A stretch of DNA of 64,000 nt from Dicaeum eximium. Its lineage: Eukaryota > Chordata > Aves > Passeriformes > Dicaeidae. Location: positions 1,585,213 to 1,649,212 of the forward strand of contig VWZP01006003.1 in assembly GCA_013396995.1 (NCBI GenBank). Direction: 5' to 3'. This document shows positions 1 to 9,739 of the stretch, piece after piece. Position 1 is the first letter of the stretch. Every line of letters starts with the position of its first letter. A program made the translations under genes and the position numbers. Under the pieces are notes generated by a model, which saw nothing but the letters and a program-made list of their open reading frames with translations, did not search any database and was not told the DNA's origin.

Positions 1-882
1 CAAAAGCTTGTGCGTTTTCCCTTTTTCCTTATGCTTTTTGGTTAAAGGCTTGCATTCTAGAGTCACAAAAAGGTAACATTTTTACTCTTAAATTTATGTA
101 GAACTAAATACAAATTAGAGTGTTTTGGCAGGAGTTGGAATTTATATGGTGCACACACACACGCACTAGAAGATTCTGTGTTCTGCTGAATTGTTAGGGC
201 AGCCAGTACATGCACACACAATATTTATTATTCAACTGATGAAACCTCTGTTCTGTCCCACTTCAGGCCATAACAACACGAGCTTTTTAGTTCTCAAATC
301 CTTAAACATACACTTAGTTATTGCTACATTTTGTAAATTGGATTTCTACTGAGACAAACCTAAACTTACAACACTTTAGGCTTCCTATGATTCTGGTGTT
401 CTCCAATGATACCACTGATGTTGGACTTACCCAAAGAAACTGAATAACTCAAGAAATTCCTACTCTCATTTCTTTCCTGAGCTGCTGCCTTCCCTCTCCT
501 GGTGACATGTGGCAGTGGAGTACAGTTAATCTTCAGTTTTGTTAGAGTCTTTAAATACACTTTTCCTGTTGGTCACAGAGATATTATGTTTTGGTTTTGA
601 GCAGTAATATAGAAATTTACATGTGTGTTTGTGGCTAGGATTATTAATGAAAAATAATTGCTGCAGCTCTGTAATTAATGCCTGTATCTATCAAGAGTAA
701 GTTGAAAAAAGAACAGTCTAATGCACGTACATACCCTGAGGTGTTTCCTTGCCTGGTACATCCCAATTCCAGAAACTGGATCATGCATGTGTTGGAAGGA
801 CTGGGATAAAGCAGTGCTGTTAGGAGAAGTGGGGAAGCTGAAACAGGGAGAGTGAGATTTGTGTTGCCTTGTTTTTGCCCAG
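1..882. other. RAD52 upstream intron (partial)
   Basis: Intronic sequence before the first visible RAD52 exon. It contains a short CA run near 151-166. I looked for an upstream exon ending in the FGQ-type codons that precede QYTA in vertebrate RAD52 and found none, so that exon lies left of the window. Confidence 0.7.
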
Positions 883-984
883 TATCAATACACAGCCAGT
901 GAATATCGAGCTATCCAGCACGCTCTGCGTCAGAGGCTGGGCCCAGACTACATCAGCAGCCGGCAGGCAGGAGGAGGGCAAAAG
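883..984 (+). CDS. RAD52: RAD52 exon (QYTASEY...GGGQK)
   Basis: Encodes YQYTASEYRAIQHALRQRL and GPDYISSRQAGGGQK, the start of the DNA-binding ring domain. The arginine of ISSR corresponds to human R55, an ssDNA-contact residue. The acceptor is the pyrimidine-rich tract ending TTTTTGCCCAG and the donor is GTAGGA. The exon is 34 codons, phase 0 at both ends. Confidence 0.96.
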
Positions 985-3900
985 GTAGGAACAAACATCA
1001 TGTTTCAACTCAATTTTCCCCAGGAAAACTAGGGTTTAAGTCATTACAATATTCCTTTTTTTTTTTTAAGTTAATTTCCCTCTAGTACTTTAATATGCAG
1101 ATACAAAGTGAGCATGGCATAAGTTCTGGCTTTTATTGAGCTGCAGATTTTCCTTTTACACTTAAAAAGACACATAATTTTTCTGTGCTTCAGCCTTTAC
1201 AAAGGAATATTTATCTACTTGTCCAACACTGTGATGTTTTCCCTATTTTTTTCCCAGAATTGGACTATATGAAACATTATATAACAGTGGCTGCATTTAC
1301 CGTCTTTATTGCCCACTCTGCCTTCTGTTGTTTAAGTCATATTGGTTGTTATATTAATCCCCACCACATTTGCTGGAAGAGAGTGCACCTGAAGCTGCAC
1401 CATCAGCCTTTTATTTACATTATCTGAACCTTGAACTTCACTGGGTTTCCTCAGTGTAAGATGGTATGTGTAATCTCTGTTAAAAATAAAGTGTGCAGAG
1501 ATGTGTGCACAAGGCTATGCATATATATATATATATTTATGTGTATGTGCTCTTCTTTTCAGGTCTGTTACATTGAGGGTCACAAGGTCATCAGTCTGGC
1601 CAATGAAATGTTTGGCTTCAATGGCTGGGCTCACTCAGTCACTCAGCAGAATGTTGGTGAGGATCTCCTGGGGGCAAAGAAGTCTTTGCTCCCTCTTGCT
1701 CCACTGTGAAGGAAAATTCTGTCAGATAAAGGCCAGGGTTTCCATCACAGAATCACAGAACATGACTGGGAGGGACCCACAGGGATCACCAAGTCCAGCT
1801 CCACATTCCCAGAGTCACACCGTGTGCCCGGGAGCGTTGTCCAAATGCTCCTTGAGCTCTGGCAGGCTGGTGCTGTGCCCACTGCTTGGGGAGCTGTTCC
1901 TGTGCCCAGCCACCCTCTGGGGGAAAAACCTGTTCCTGATCCCCAGCCTAAACGTGCCCTGGCACAGCTTCAGGCCATTCCCTTGGGTGCTGTCGCTGTC
2001 ACCACAGAGCAGAGATCAGGGCCTGCCCCCCCTCTTCCCCTCACAAGAAGCTGTGACTGCAGTGAGCTCTGCCCTCAGCCTCCTCCAGGCTGAACAGACC
2101 AAGAGACCTCAGCTGCTACAACTTCATCACTTCAAAGCACCTGGGCAGAGGCATGAGCAACTTCCAGGTGTCTTAACAGTAAAACGAGAGAAATTTAATC
2201 ATAATGGAGCTTCTGTTTTCATTTTAGATCTATCATAATCATTATTATGAGTGTGTTTATGATTATTCTTTAGCTATTCTAATCAAGTTTCTGATCTCTA
2301 TGGGTACACTCAGTCAAGAGTAATTACAATTAAACTATTTAATACTCAGCAGTCCTGAGCCAACGTTCATACTCACCTGTAATTTTTAGACTCTAACCAG
2401 TTCATATTCTCAGTTAATATTCCCCTAATCTTTAGGGACCCATCTTTTTCTGCAGATTTCTCTTCTAGCTAATACCCAGTACTGAGGTTTTTACAACAGA
2501 AAACTTTGGGAAAATTTTTCAACTATAACATGGTGTTCAGGTGATCTTAGCTGAAATAGTACCTGCCAGAGGAGTGTTTGCAGGTTTGCTGTGCTTATGC
2601 TGAAGCCTGGTTGTTGAAGTAGGTCAAAGCAGCAGCTTAAATTACGTTCTTCCTTCTCCCCCACCTTCAGAAATCTTTTCTTAACTCAGGCTGGTAGATT
2701 CTAGAAATAGAACAACTTCATTGCTTTCCATCTATTCTGCACCACGATTTTCTTTCCCCCTTTTTAGTCAAGAAAGGACTGACATCCTTCAAACTTCTAC
2801 CTTTTTCAGATAATGCTGTAACTAGTCATTCCTTAGAAATTCAGGCATTCTGTCCGCGATAAAACCTTATGCAAATTATTTGCAAACTGCAGACTTCTAC
2901 TAGATCGTAAGAAAGAAATTATTTTCATAGACAATAGTTGCTTTTCCACTATTGTTTTTATACATTAACACTTAAAATATCTCCTTCCAGACTTTGTTGA
3001 CCTCAACAATGGCAGGTTCTACGTGGGTGTCTGTGCTTTTGTGAAAGTTCAGCTTAAGGTGAGTGGGGTTTTTTTGTTGGCTCTGACTGTAGCTGAACAA
3101 TTGCCTGAAGCTGTGAATGAAAGTCCTTGCATGGGTCAGAGCACAGTCCTCGAGTACTGCTCTGCATGAGGGAACCTGCTGGTGTCCTAAACATTGACCT
3201 TGCTGTGGAGCAAGCAGCCAAGAGCAAGTAACCAGGCTTAGGAAAGTACAGCACCTGCATGTATTAAATCCCCTGATATTTGAAACTACTGCAGGATGGG
3301 TCATACCATGAAGATGTGGGATATGGAGTCAGTGAAGGCCTGAAGTCTAAAGCCTTATCCTTAGAAAAGGCAAGAAAGGAGGCAGTAACAGATGGACTGA
3401 AGAGAGCACTCAAGTAAGTGAAGATCAGCACTTGCACATTTCCAGAAGTTCTGTGGGAATGAAGGGTTTTCAGTCACAGTGAGCCCTCTTGTTTCTCAGG
3501 TGCTTTGGCAATGCTCTTGGGAACTGCATCCTGGACAAGGAGTACCTGCGAGCTGTGAACAAGCTTCCCCGGCAGGTGCAGTACAGGGGCTGTCAGAGCC
3601 CCCTGGCCCTGCAGTCACAGAGCTTATCTGTGCTGCTATCAGTGCATCTCATTCCTCAGGGTTCCTGAGACCAACAGCCTTCCTAACAAACAGCTCACAC
3701 ACACACAGAGCAGAGTGTTCCTGAAGTGGCACCTCAGGGATAATGGATCCTGCCTGCTCCTGCTGCGCACCAGCTGGGGGCAGGAGGCTTCTAGGCAGTG
3801 ACCTGCCTTGTGGAAGGAGGGAAAAAGAAGCCTTCTGCAGCTGCTGATCCATGGACTTCCATAGCAAAGCTGCCTTCAGTCACAGTAGGACTTGCCAAAC

Positions 3901-6694
3901 TCTGCTAGAGGCCTAGAGCTGCAAGGCAGTCCTGCCTAACACTGTAGGAGCAGATCCAAAGTGACACCTCACAAGGTAAAGATGGCCCAGGTCTCTGGTT
4001 TGCCAGGATCATCATCTATTAGAGCCACTGCCACAAACTTGTGACAGAGCCAAAATATCCCATCTTTAGTAAACAGGAATAGTGTACCTTCCTCAGAACT
4101 CAGCAAAGGTTGGCCTTGCCCTTTAGCACAAGCCGGAAAATGGACTGGTAAAAAAAACTCACTCAGCAACAGCCTTGTGGGGCTGTGAGAAGCTGTAAAA
4201 TCCTGCATTGATCACCAACACCTATTCTGGTTTGCAGAGCTGTGTGGAGAGACCTCACCATGTGCCCTGCAGCACTGAACAATTAAACCAACACAAAGTC
4301 ACAGGAATTCAATGATTAACTGACTGAATTACTGGGTACTGAAAGAGCATTTCAGGTTTCTAACTTACTGTTTGGCTTAGAGCAAACAAAATAGATTTTT
4401 AACTGGTGCTTATTTCATTAACTTGATGATAGAAATTTCTGAACCTTTTCTTTTTTTTTCCTTTACCAGGTACCCCCTGAGTTAGACTTGGTCAAAGCTA
4501 AAATACAGGACTATGAGCCTGAAATAGAGAAAGCAAGATACAGCAGCTATGTGGAAAGGCAGAACGGAGTAGGGAGACAGCACTGTGAGGTGACACCTGG
4601 CTGTAAGCCTGGCCAGACAGGGGCTGCTGTAGTGACAGCAGATCAGAAACAGCCCAACGCTCCCAGGTGAGACTGCTGTTGTAAATGTGTTTTTTAAGTT
4701 GTATTAGAAGTTGCTGGGCCTTTTAAAACATGTAGACAGCTCAATTCCAAAGATGCCACAAAGCACTAGTTCAGTGGATTTTCTTTACTGTTATTTCTTA
4801 ATGAGTTTTTTCTCCACAAAATGTAATTGCTGAGGTCCTGTTTACCTTTGTGTTTCTGGGGGGAGAACAGAAGCACAGACTCCCTGGCCATGGAGTGTGA
4901 TGCCACTTACCAGAGGAAACTGCGCCAGAAGCGGCTGCAGCAGCAGTTCCGGGAGCAGATGCAGAAAAAGCAGCAGGTCCCAGGAGTTACTCCCAGCAGC
5001 AGACAGGGTGAGAAGTGGCATTCAAACCTGGCACTTTCCATGAGAGCTGCTGGCAGGCACAGGTTACCCACAGTACAGGAGCCTGGCCAGCTTCATGTGC
5101 TGTGCCATCAACACACCTTTGAGGCCAAAGGCAGGAGCATTATCATATATTGCCCCTCTGTGTTCCAACAGTGTCAGGAATGTCAGCTCTAAACCTGCAT
5201 CATTAAAATCTGCAGCTTTCCAGCCACCCTAAAGTAGCTGTTGCCAGCACCATTAACCTGCTGCATCCAAGCTGAGGCTGCAGCACTTGGTTGTGGTAGC
5301 TGCTGGCCAACAGGTATTGCCTGAGCTGCTGATAAATTGCCCTTGGCTCACGGAGAAGCCTGGGGCCACTTGGTAGCAGGATGGAGATGGACATGCTAAA
5401 AACCACATTAAAGTAGCACAGTTGCTTGCCACATGTCATCAGGTACAGAATGTTGCTCCCCACATTCTGCTTCCAAGCCTTTGCCAGCTCAAGGAAAAGG
5501 AGGGTATCTGGTGGCAATGCTGGCTGTCATTTCAGACTTGTGCTCTGCTAAGGAGCCAAAGGATGTTTCTGTATTTCTGGTATTAATCTCTTCTTCTGTC
5601 ACCTCTTTGCAGCAACATCCGATGCTCCTGTGAAGCACAGCACTCCAGCAGAAGTGCAACAGGAGCTGGCAATAGAAGAGGAGTTCTTTGCAGGTCAGCC
5701 AAAGAGTGATGAGTAATAAAGTGTTAAATCACTGGCATTTAAACCAGGTAAATTCAGAATACAGTATAAGGGTAAAAGCTCTGAAGAATTGGAATAACAG
5801 AAGTGTGAGTGTGATTCTGACCTCAAACAATACAAACTTTGCCTGAGTGGCAGGGAGATGATGTCCATCTCTAGGGGGGGTTTCACTTAGGCTCTTCAGT
5901 AGAGTTGTTACACCTGTTGACAAACCCTTTTCCTGATACTGCACAACACAGAACTTGGGGGGGATTTGGGGGGTGTCTTTTCTCAATATAAACACGGATA
6001 TTTGGGTTGCACAAGGGGCAGGACCCTGCTGCACACTGACATAAGAGATACTTTACAGTTTAAATTTTATAGTGGTCACTGCTTGTAGGAAAAGAATGTG
6101 CTCGTCTTGGAGCTGTTGCCATTCCTGTAGTACAGTACTGTGTCATGGATTCCCTTCTCATTCCTTCCAGATGATCCTGAACTGTGGGACATTTCCTTGG
6201 AGAGCACTGACCTAAAGGTAACGGGTGCCAAAATGTCAGAGCCCTCACCAGCTGCACAGCAGGCGCCTGAGACACCCCGTGGCCATCAGCAGATGAGCAC
6301 TCGCAGCAGGACACCCCACAGGGGTAACCAGCACAAAGCTGCTGCCAGGCTGGCACAGCTGCAGCCCCCTGCTGCAGCCCCCAGCACCAGCTGTGCCCAC
6401 CAGCACACCCCAGGTACGTGCTGCCACAAGTGAATGAGCTCTTGGGAGATTGATAAAGTCCAGTGGGAGAAACATTCCTTTCTTCTGGACCTGGCTGCAG
6501 ATGCTGGGACAGTGGTCTTGGGAAACTGGTTTCTTCCATCCTACTGTCCTATCAAGGAAGAGTTAGAAAAATAATTGAGGAACATATTTAGAGGCAGAAA
6601 AAATGTCCATTTCTCCCTTTCTCCCTGTGTGGCAGGGTGCAGCCCCCTCAGGAGAAGTCAGAGCATGAAGAAAAGGAGGCTCGAACCTACATGA
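883..6694 (+). CDS. RAD52: RAD52, DNA single-strand annealing protein (10 coding exons, 5' partial)
   Basis: RAD52 forms rings that bind single-stranded DNA, anneal complementary strands and help load RAD51 in homologous recombination in the nucleus. Ten exons (883-984, 1563-1656, 2991-3058, 3295-3413, 3500-3575, 4470-4666, 4871-5007, 5613-5693, 6171-6413, 6636-6694) total 1,176 nt and join without a frame break to 391 residues plus TGA. This equals human residue 29 to the end. The first five exons encode the highly conserved ring/DNA-binding domain; the middle is diverged, as in other vertebrates; the C-terminus ends in the basic nuclear-localisation-like MKKRRLEPT. All introns use GT/AG. 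No start codon exon is visible in 1-882, so the N-terminal ~28 residues are encoded to the left. The gene converges on WNK1. Identification is from direct resemblance to human RAD52 along its length. Confidence 0.97.
1563..1656 (+). CDS. RAD52: RAD52 exon (VCYIEGHKV...TQQNV)
   Basis: Encodes VCYIEGHKVISLANEMFGFN and GWAHSVTQQNV, one of the most conserved stretches of the RAD52 ring. The acceptor is TTTTCAG and the donor GTGAGG. It ends one base into an Asp codon completed by the exon at 2991. Confidence 0.97.
1746..2140 (-). repeat. CR1 LINE 3' fragment
   Basis: The left end carries CACAGAATCACAGAA, the reverse complement of the TTCTGTGATTCTGTG-type repeat that closes avian CR1 elements. It then runs through typical CR1 3' sequence (GACTGGGAGGGACC, and CTCCAGGCTGAACAGACCAA near 2090). 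The element is therefore a 5'-truncated CR1 on the minus strand, inside a RAD52 intron. Its right edge is uncertain by about 30 bp. The rest of the intron 1657-2990 is AT-rich with nothing else recognised. Confidence 0.88.
2991..3058 (+). CDS. RAD52: RAD52 exon (DFVDLNNGRFYVGV...)
   Basis: Encodes FVDLNNGRFYVGVCAFVKVQ LK, the central beta-sheet of the ring domain. Acceptor CTCCTTCCAG, donor GTGAGT; the exon ends at a full codon. Confidence 0.97.
3295..3413 (+). CDS. RAD52: RAD52 exon (DGSYHEDVGYGVSEG...)
   Basis: Encodes DGSYHEDVGYGVSEGLKSKA followed by LSLEKARKEAVTDGLKRALK. The KR of DGLKRAL corresponds to human K152/R153, residues that contact DNA in the ring groove. The next basic position, human R156, is Lys here. 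Acceptor CTACTGCAG, donor GTAAGT; the exon leaves two bases of the Lys codon. Confidence 0.97.
3500..3575 (+). CDS. RAD52: RAD52 exon (CFGNALGNCILDKEY...)
   Basis: Encodes CFGNALGNCILDKEYLRAVN KLPRQ, the end of the ring/annealing domain. Acceptor GTTTCTCAG, donor GTGCAG; it ends at a codon boundary. The human counterpart is CFGNALGNCILDKDYLRSLN-like and nearly identical. Confidence 0.96.
3576..4469. other. RAD52 intron
   Basis: No exon, RNA gene or recognisable repeat is visible. It ends in the T-rich acceptor tract of the exon at 4470. The other RAD52 introns longer than 300 bp (5008-5612 and 5694-6170) are likewise featureless. Confidence 0.6.
4470..4666 (+). CDS. RAD52: RAD52 exon (VPPELDLVKAK...)
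   Basis: Encodes VPPELDLVKAKIQDYEPEIE KARYSSY and then a faster-evolving linker (GVGRQHCEVTPGCKPGQTG). In the human protein this linker leads into the RPA-interacting region. The acceptor follows a long T-rich tract and reads TTTACCAG; the donor is GTGAGA. 197 nt, ending two bases into an Arg codon. Confidence 0.94.
4871..5007 (+). CDS. RAD52: RAD52 exon (ATYQRKLRQKRLQQQFREQM)
   Basis: Encodes STDSLAMECDATYQRKLRQK RLQQQFREQMQKKQQ, matching the basic, glutamine-rich segment of human RAD52 (ATHQRKLRQKQLQQQFRERM), which precedes and enters the RAD51-interaction region. Acceptor AGAACAG, donor GTGAGA. The downstream part (VPGVTPSSRQ) is weakly conserved. Confidence 0.95.
5613..5693 (+). CDS. RAD52: RAD52 exon (APVKHSTPAEVQQEL...)
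   Basis: Encodes ATSDAPVKHSTPAEVQQELA IEEEFFAG. The HSTP and the following acidic FFAG correspond to HSTPVTVSEPLLEKDFLAG in human RAD52, part of the RAD51-interaction region. Acceptor TCTTTGCAG, donor GTCAGC; phases fit both neighbours. Confidence 0.92.
6171..6413 (+). CDS. RAD52: RAD52 exon (variable C-terminal region)
   Basis: Begins DDPELWDISLESTDLKVTGA and continues through a poorly conserved Ala/Gln/Pro-rich linker (SRTPHRGNQHKAAARLAQLQ). Acceptor CCTTCCAG, donor GTACGT. Assignment rests on correct phase (2 + 80 codons + 1), position between two recognised RAD52 exons and an open frame. Human RAD52 is equally variable here. Confidence 0.9.
6636..6694 (+). CDS. RAD52: RAD52 last coding exon with stop
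   Basis: Encodes GCSPLRRSQSMKKRRLEPT then TGA at 6692-6694. This matches the human tail RKSQDMKKRKYDPS, including the basic KKR nuclear-localisation-like cluster. The acceptor is CTGTGTGGCAG. Confidence 0.96.
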
Positions 6695-7340
6695 GGCACC
6701 CAGTGGGATCTGTGGCTCTGTCATGGATTACATCACAAGGCTGCAGCTGGCTTTCCAAATTGTGTCACGTGAACCCTGCTGTACATTATGGTGAAGCAAG
6801 AGAGAAGAACTTCACATACTCTTAGCTTATTATGTATTTCAGATGCCTTTTTCTCTAACTATGCCATTATTTGTGCTTCTGCAGCACGAGACTTGTGGCC
6901 ATATTACAAGTGGATGTTACCTGTAAATTACCTGAAGCAGTAACAGAATGGATTGTTAAAAATTAGATGTAATTCCTAGCTTGTCTCTCCCTCGGTGCTG
7001 CATTCCAGCACAGAGACAGAGATGTTCACTACAAGGGGGAGCAGGGGGGTTGTGGCCAGGGGACAGAAGGTACAAGCTGTGGCTGCGCGGGGATGCCACT
7101 GGCGGTGTCTGAGGTGCAGCCTCACCCTTTGCCCCTCGCTCCCGCTGCCGTTCCGAGCCGGTTCCCCGCAGTCGGTGCAGCGGCAGCACCCCCTGCCGTG
7201 CCTGTGCCTCAGGGCAGGGGCCAGCCCGCACACGGCAGCTCCGTGCCTGCTCCGATCCTTTGGAACATGAATGGGAGCGGCACTGCTGTTTTTAAATAAG
7301 CTTTCGATAAAGAATTAAACATGAATTTGAAGAACAACCC
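6695..7340 (+). other. RAD52: RAD52 3' UTR (probable)
   Basis: Follows the TGA and runs to the first plausible polyadenylation signal at 7314. The segment about 7085-7255 is markedly GC-rich compared with its surroundings. The short frames in it are not conserved proteins that I recognise. Confidence 0.6.
7314..7319 (+). terminator. RAD52: Candidate RAD52 polyadenylation signal (ATTAAA)
   Basis: ATTAAA is the common variant of AATAAA. It is followed about 30 bases on by a GT-rich stretch (GAGCTGTTTGTGCCTCTGTC), the usual downstream element. No better signal lies between the stop codon and this point. Confidence 0.5.
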
Positions 7341-8571
7341 CGCTGGGAGCTGTTTGTGCCTCTGTCGAGCCTTTCCACCTCGTTCCCTGCTGAGCAGCCT
7401 CAAAGGAACCACCATGCTCTCCAACTAAAGGGGCAGCCTTGCACCTGCACAGCTCCTTTGCTTTAAGATGGGCAAACAGAAACCTCACAGGGGTTCAGAG
7501 GCTACAGCAAAGCCAAAAGCTGGTCAGTCCTTCCTATCAGCAAGCCAAATGAAGAATTTGTAAGCGGCACTGGAAGAATACTCCCTTATCCATTTCTAGC
7601 AGCTCCGTGCAGGAAAAGGAGGAGTTCTGCAGGGCTGGCCGGTTCTGTTCCCGTGCAGGGAAGCTGCAGTTCCGGGCGCCACCATGGCAGGGCTCAGGCC
7701 AGCGGCCCGTGCTGGCAGTGCTGCTCCTGTGGCAGGAGTGGTGTCACCGTCCCCGGTGTCCATGGGGGGAGCCTGGTAGTGCAGTGCTGGAGGCAAGGAG
7801 GATGATGCCACATGACTGGAAGTTAGAGCAATGAGGCAAACCATGGGATTCAGGTCCTGTTTGAAGGCTGAAATTGATTTCAGGGTTGGACTAATCACAG
7901 GAATACTTATTCATGTATATTTTGCTGGTTCAGCTCTAACTGTAAAGACATTTGGAATATTCAGCATTTATTCCTCTTCTCCTACTCTGCCTTCATCACG
8001 TAATGAGTCTTTTTCCCTTAAAAGATCCTTTACTATCCTCTTACCTCCGGAACAGAACGAAGGACAGGAATTGACTTCAGCATGGAAGGACAGGACAAGC
8101 TGTAATTAATGGTAATAGATTACATCTAGAAAACAGTTCCACATTTCACCGTACTTGTTTCTGGCCAATTCAGTGCAGCCTTCGAACAGCTCGGGGAAGA
8201 AGCACATTCCACACATTTGAGTCATACCCTCGCTGTTGAAACCATATACCTGCTACGAAGGGAGCACAAAGACCTTCCAAATTACTGAAGTCAAACTTTT
8301 AAAATGAAAAAAATTCAAAAATCTGAAAGAAAAATGTAACGGCCTCAGCTCCCTTGGCTCTGGAAACAGTTCAAATACAGCTGTGCCTCCTCTGACAAAG
8401 TCACTGCAATGAGCCTCTCAGGATTGGTCCTTTGAAAAGGGCAGGAAGACTTACACTGGGAGCTTTTTTTTTCCCTTCAAGGCTTAGGCAGCATGACTCA
8501 TAACAGAAACTGTTCTTAAAATGGAAAGAAATGCAGCAGCAATTAGTGTTTAGAAATACCAAATTCCTCCA
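7341..8571. other. Intergenic, between convergent RAD52 and WNK1 (left part)
   Basis: No supported gene. The short open frames on either strand do not resemble known proteins and show no splice context. The intergenic interval resumes from 8952 to about 9700 to the right of the LTR-like element. Confidence 0.6.
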
Positions 8572-8951
8572 TGTGAGAAACTACGCTCCCTTTTAAAATT
8601 TCAAAGGTTTATTAAACCTTAACAAAAATACAGCAAAGGACTGAATAAGGAAAAATTACAGCCCTGAGAATCTCTGACCAGCAGCCACGTGCTTGTCTAC
8701 AAGATGGATGCTCTGCCTTTTATATCCTCAGCCCCTCCCAAAGTTTTGTCAGTCAACTCCTTCTCTGCCATCCATTGGTGGAGATCCCTTTCTCACATCT
8801 CGATTGAAGGTCAGGTGCCTGCCATCCCCAAATGCCCTGACTACCAAGGCCGTTAGAAGGGGGAGGGGAAAGAGGACTGTGGGAGGACATATTACAGTAA
8901 CATCACTAAAATGAACCTTTGGAATTTTAAAAGTGAGCATCGTTTCTCACA
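8572..8951 (-). mobile_element. Solo LTR-like element with 36-bp terminal inverted repeats
   Basis: A 380-bp element begins TGTGAGAAAC and ends GTTTCTCACA. The 36-bp ends (8572-8607 and 8916-8951) are inverted copies differing at only five positions. On the minus strand the internal order is that of an LTR: a TATAAAA box (8711-8717 region), then an AATAAA signal (8610-8615 region) about 100 bases downstream, then a short U5-like end. Flanks CTCCA (8567-8571) and CGCCA (8952-8956) could be a 5-bp target-site duplication with one mismatch. No gag/pol/env coding is present, so it is best read as a solo endogenous-retrovirus LTR. A non-autonomous terminal-inverted-repeat element is the alternative. 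Confidence 0.75.
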
Positions 8952-9718
8952 CGCCAAGTGTGCAACTGAGAGTGAGGCTGTGGAGTTGTTCCACTCTTTA
9001 CCGTTACAGTTCCAACCCGAGGACTGAATTCCTGTTGTTAAGGTGGCAGAGGAGTCCAGCCCTGCAGCATGGGAGCACATCCCTGCCTGCATCCAGCTGA
9101 GAGCAGGGGGTAGGGGAGCGGCACAGAGGAGCCAGGAAGGGCCCTTAGGAGACCCGGCTTGTGCCTCAGTGCCAAAAGCAAGCACAGGACCCCCCACTGA
9201 CATGCCCTCCCCTCCACCTCTGCTTCCATGGGGACAGCCACCAATTCCTGTCTGCCACAGCTGAGCACATTTGGAACTTGGTGACAGTCTCAGCAGTAAA
9301 AGGAGTGACAACTGATCCGTTCTCCTCCCTCAGGCCATTCCCCTTCTCAAGATCCATTTAGGAATTACTCTTTTGCAATACCTTGGTTCAGAGTATCCCG
9401 TTAAAGGCCAAAGGCTTCCCACTGGTCACTGCTTTTGAGCAGTTAAGGTTCTCATTAAATCGGGTTTCTTGTATTTCCTGTGGCAAACTGGTAAATTGGA
9501 TAACAGTTCTATGACTGCAGGACCAGGACAGAGGGGCTGGAACCTGATGTTCCACAAGAAAACCCGCAGCTCAACCGAAGCAGGTTTGGTTTATTTGAAT
9601 GGCTTCATTCAGTATTCGACAAAGGTAACAAACTGCACCACGGGGCACAGTCATACGAGAAGGGTTCAGTGCAAAACACAACTAACTATGGCCAGGGAAG
9701 CCCAAACTTTCAATTAAT

Positions 9719-9739
9719 TTTATTTTTTTTATTTTTATT
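9719..9739 (-). terminator. WNK1: Distal WNK1 polyadenylation signals (three AATAAA copies)
   Basis: On the minus strand AATAAA occurs at 9734-9739, 9728-9733 and 9719-9724. It is followed downstream by a GT-rich element (TAGTTAGTTGTGTTTTGC, about 9670-9688). This predicts a 3' UTR of about 2.5 kb and cleavage near 9700. Confidence 0.65.

Noticed and set aside
1501..2238. 245-codon open frame on the + strand
   Set aside because: It runs out of a RAD52 exon/intron and through a CR1 fragment lying in the opposite orientation, reading repeat sequence antisense; no protein resemblance.
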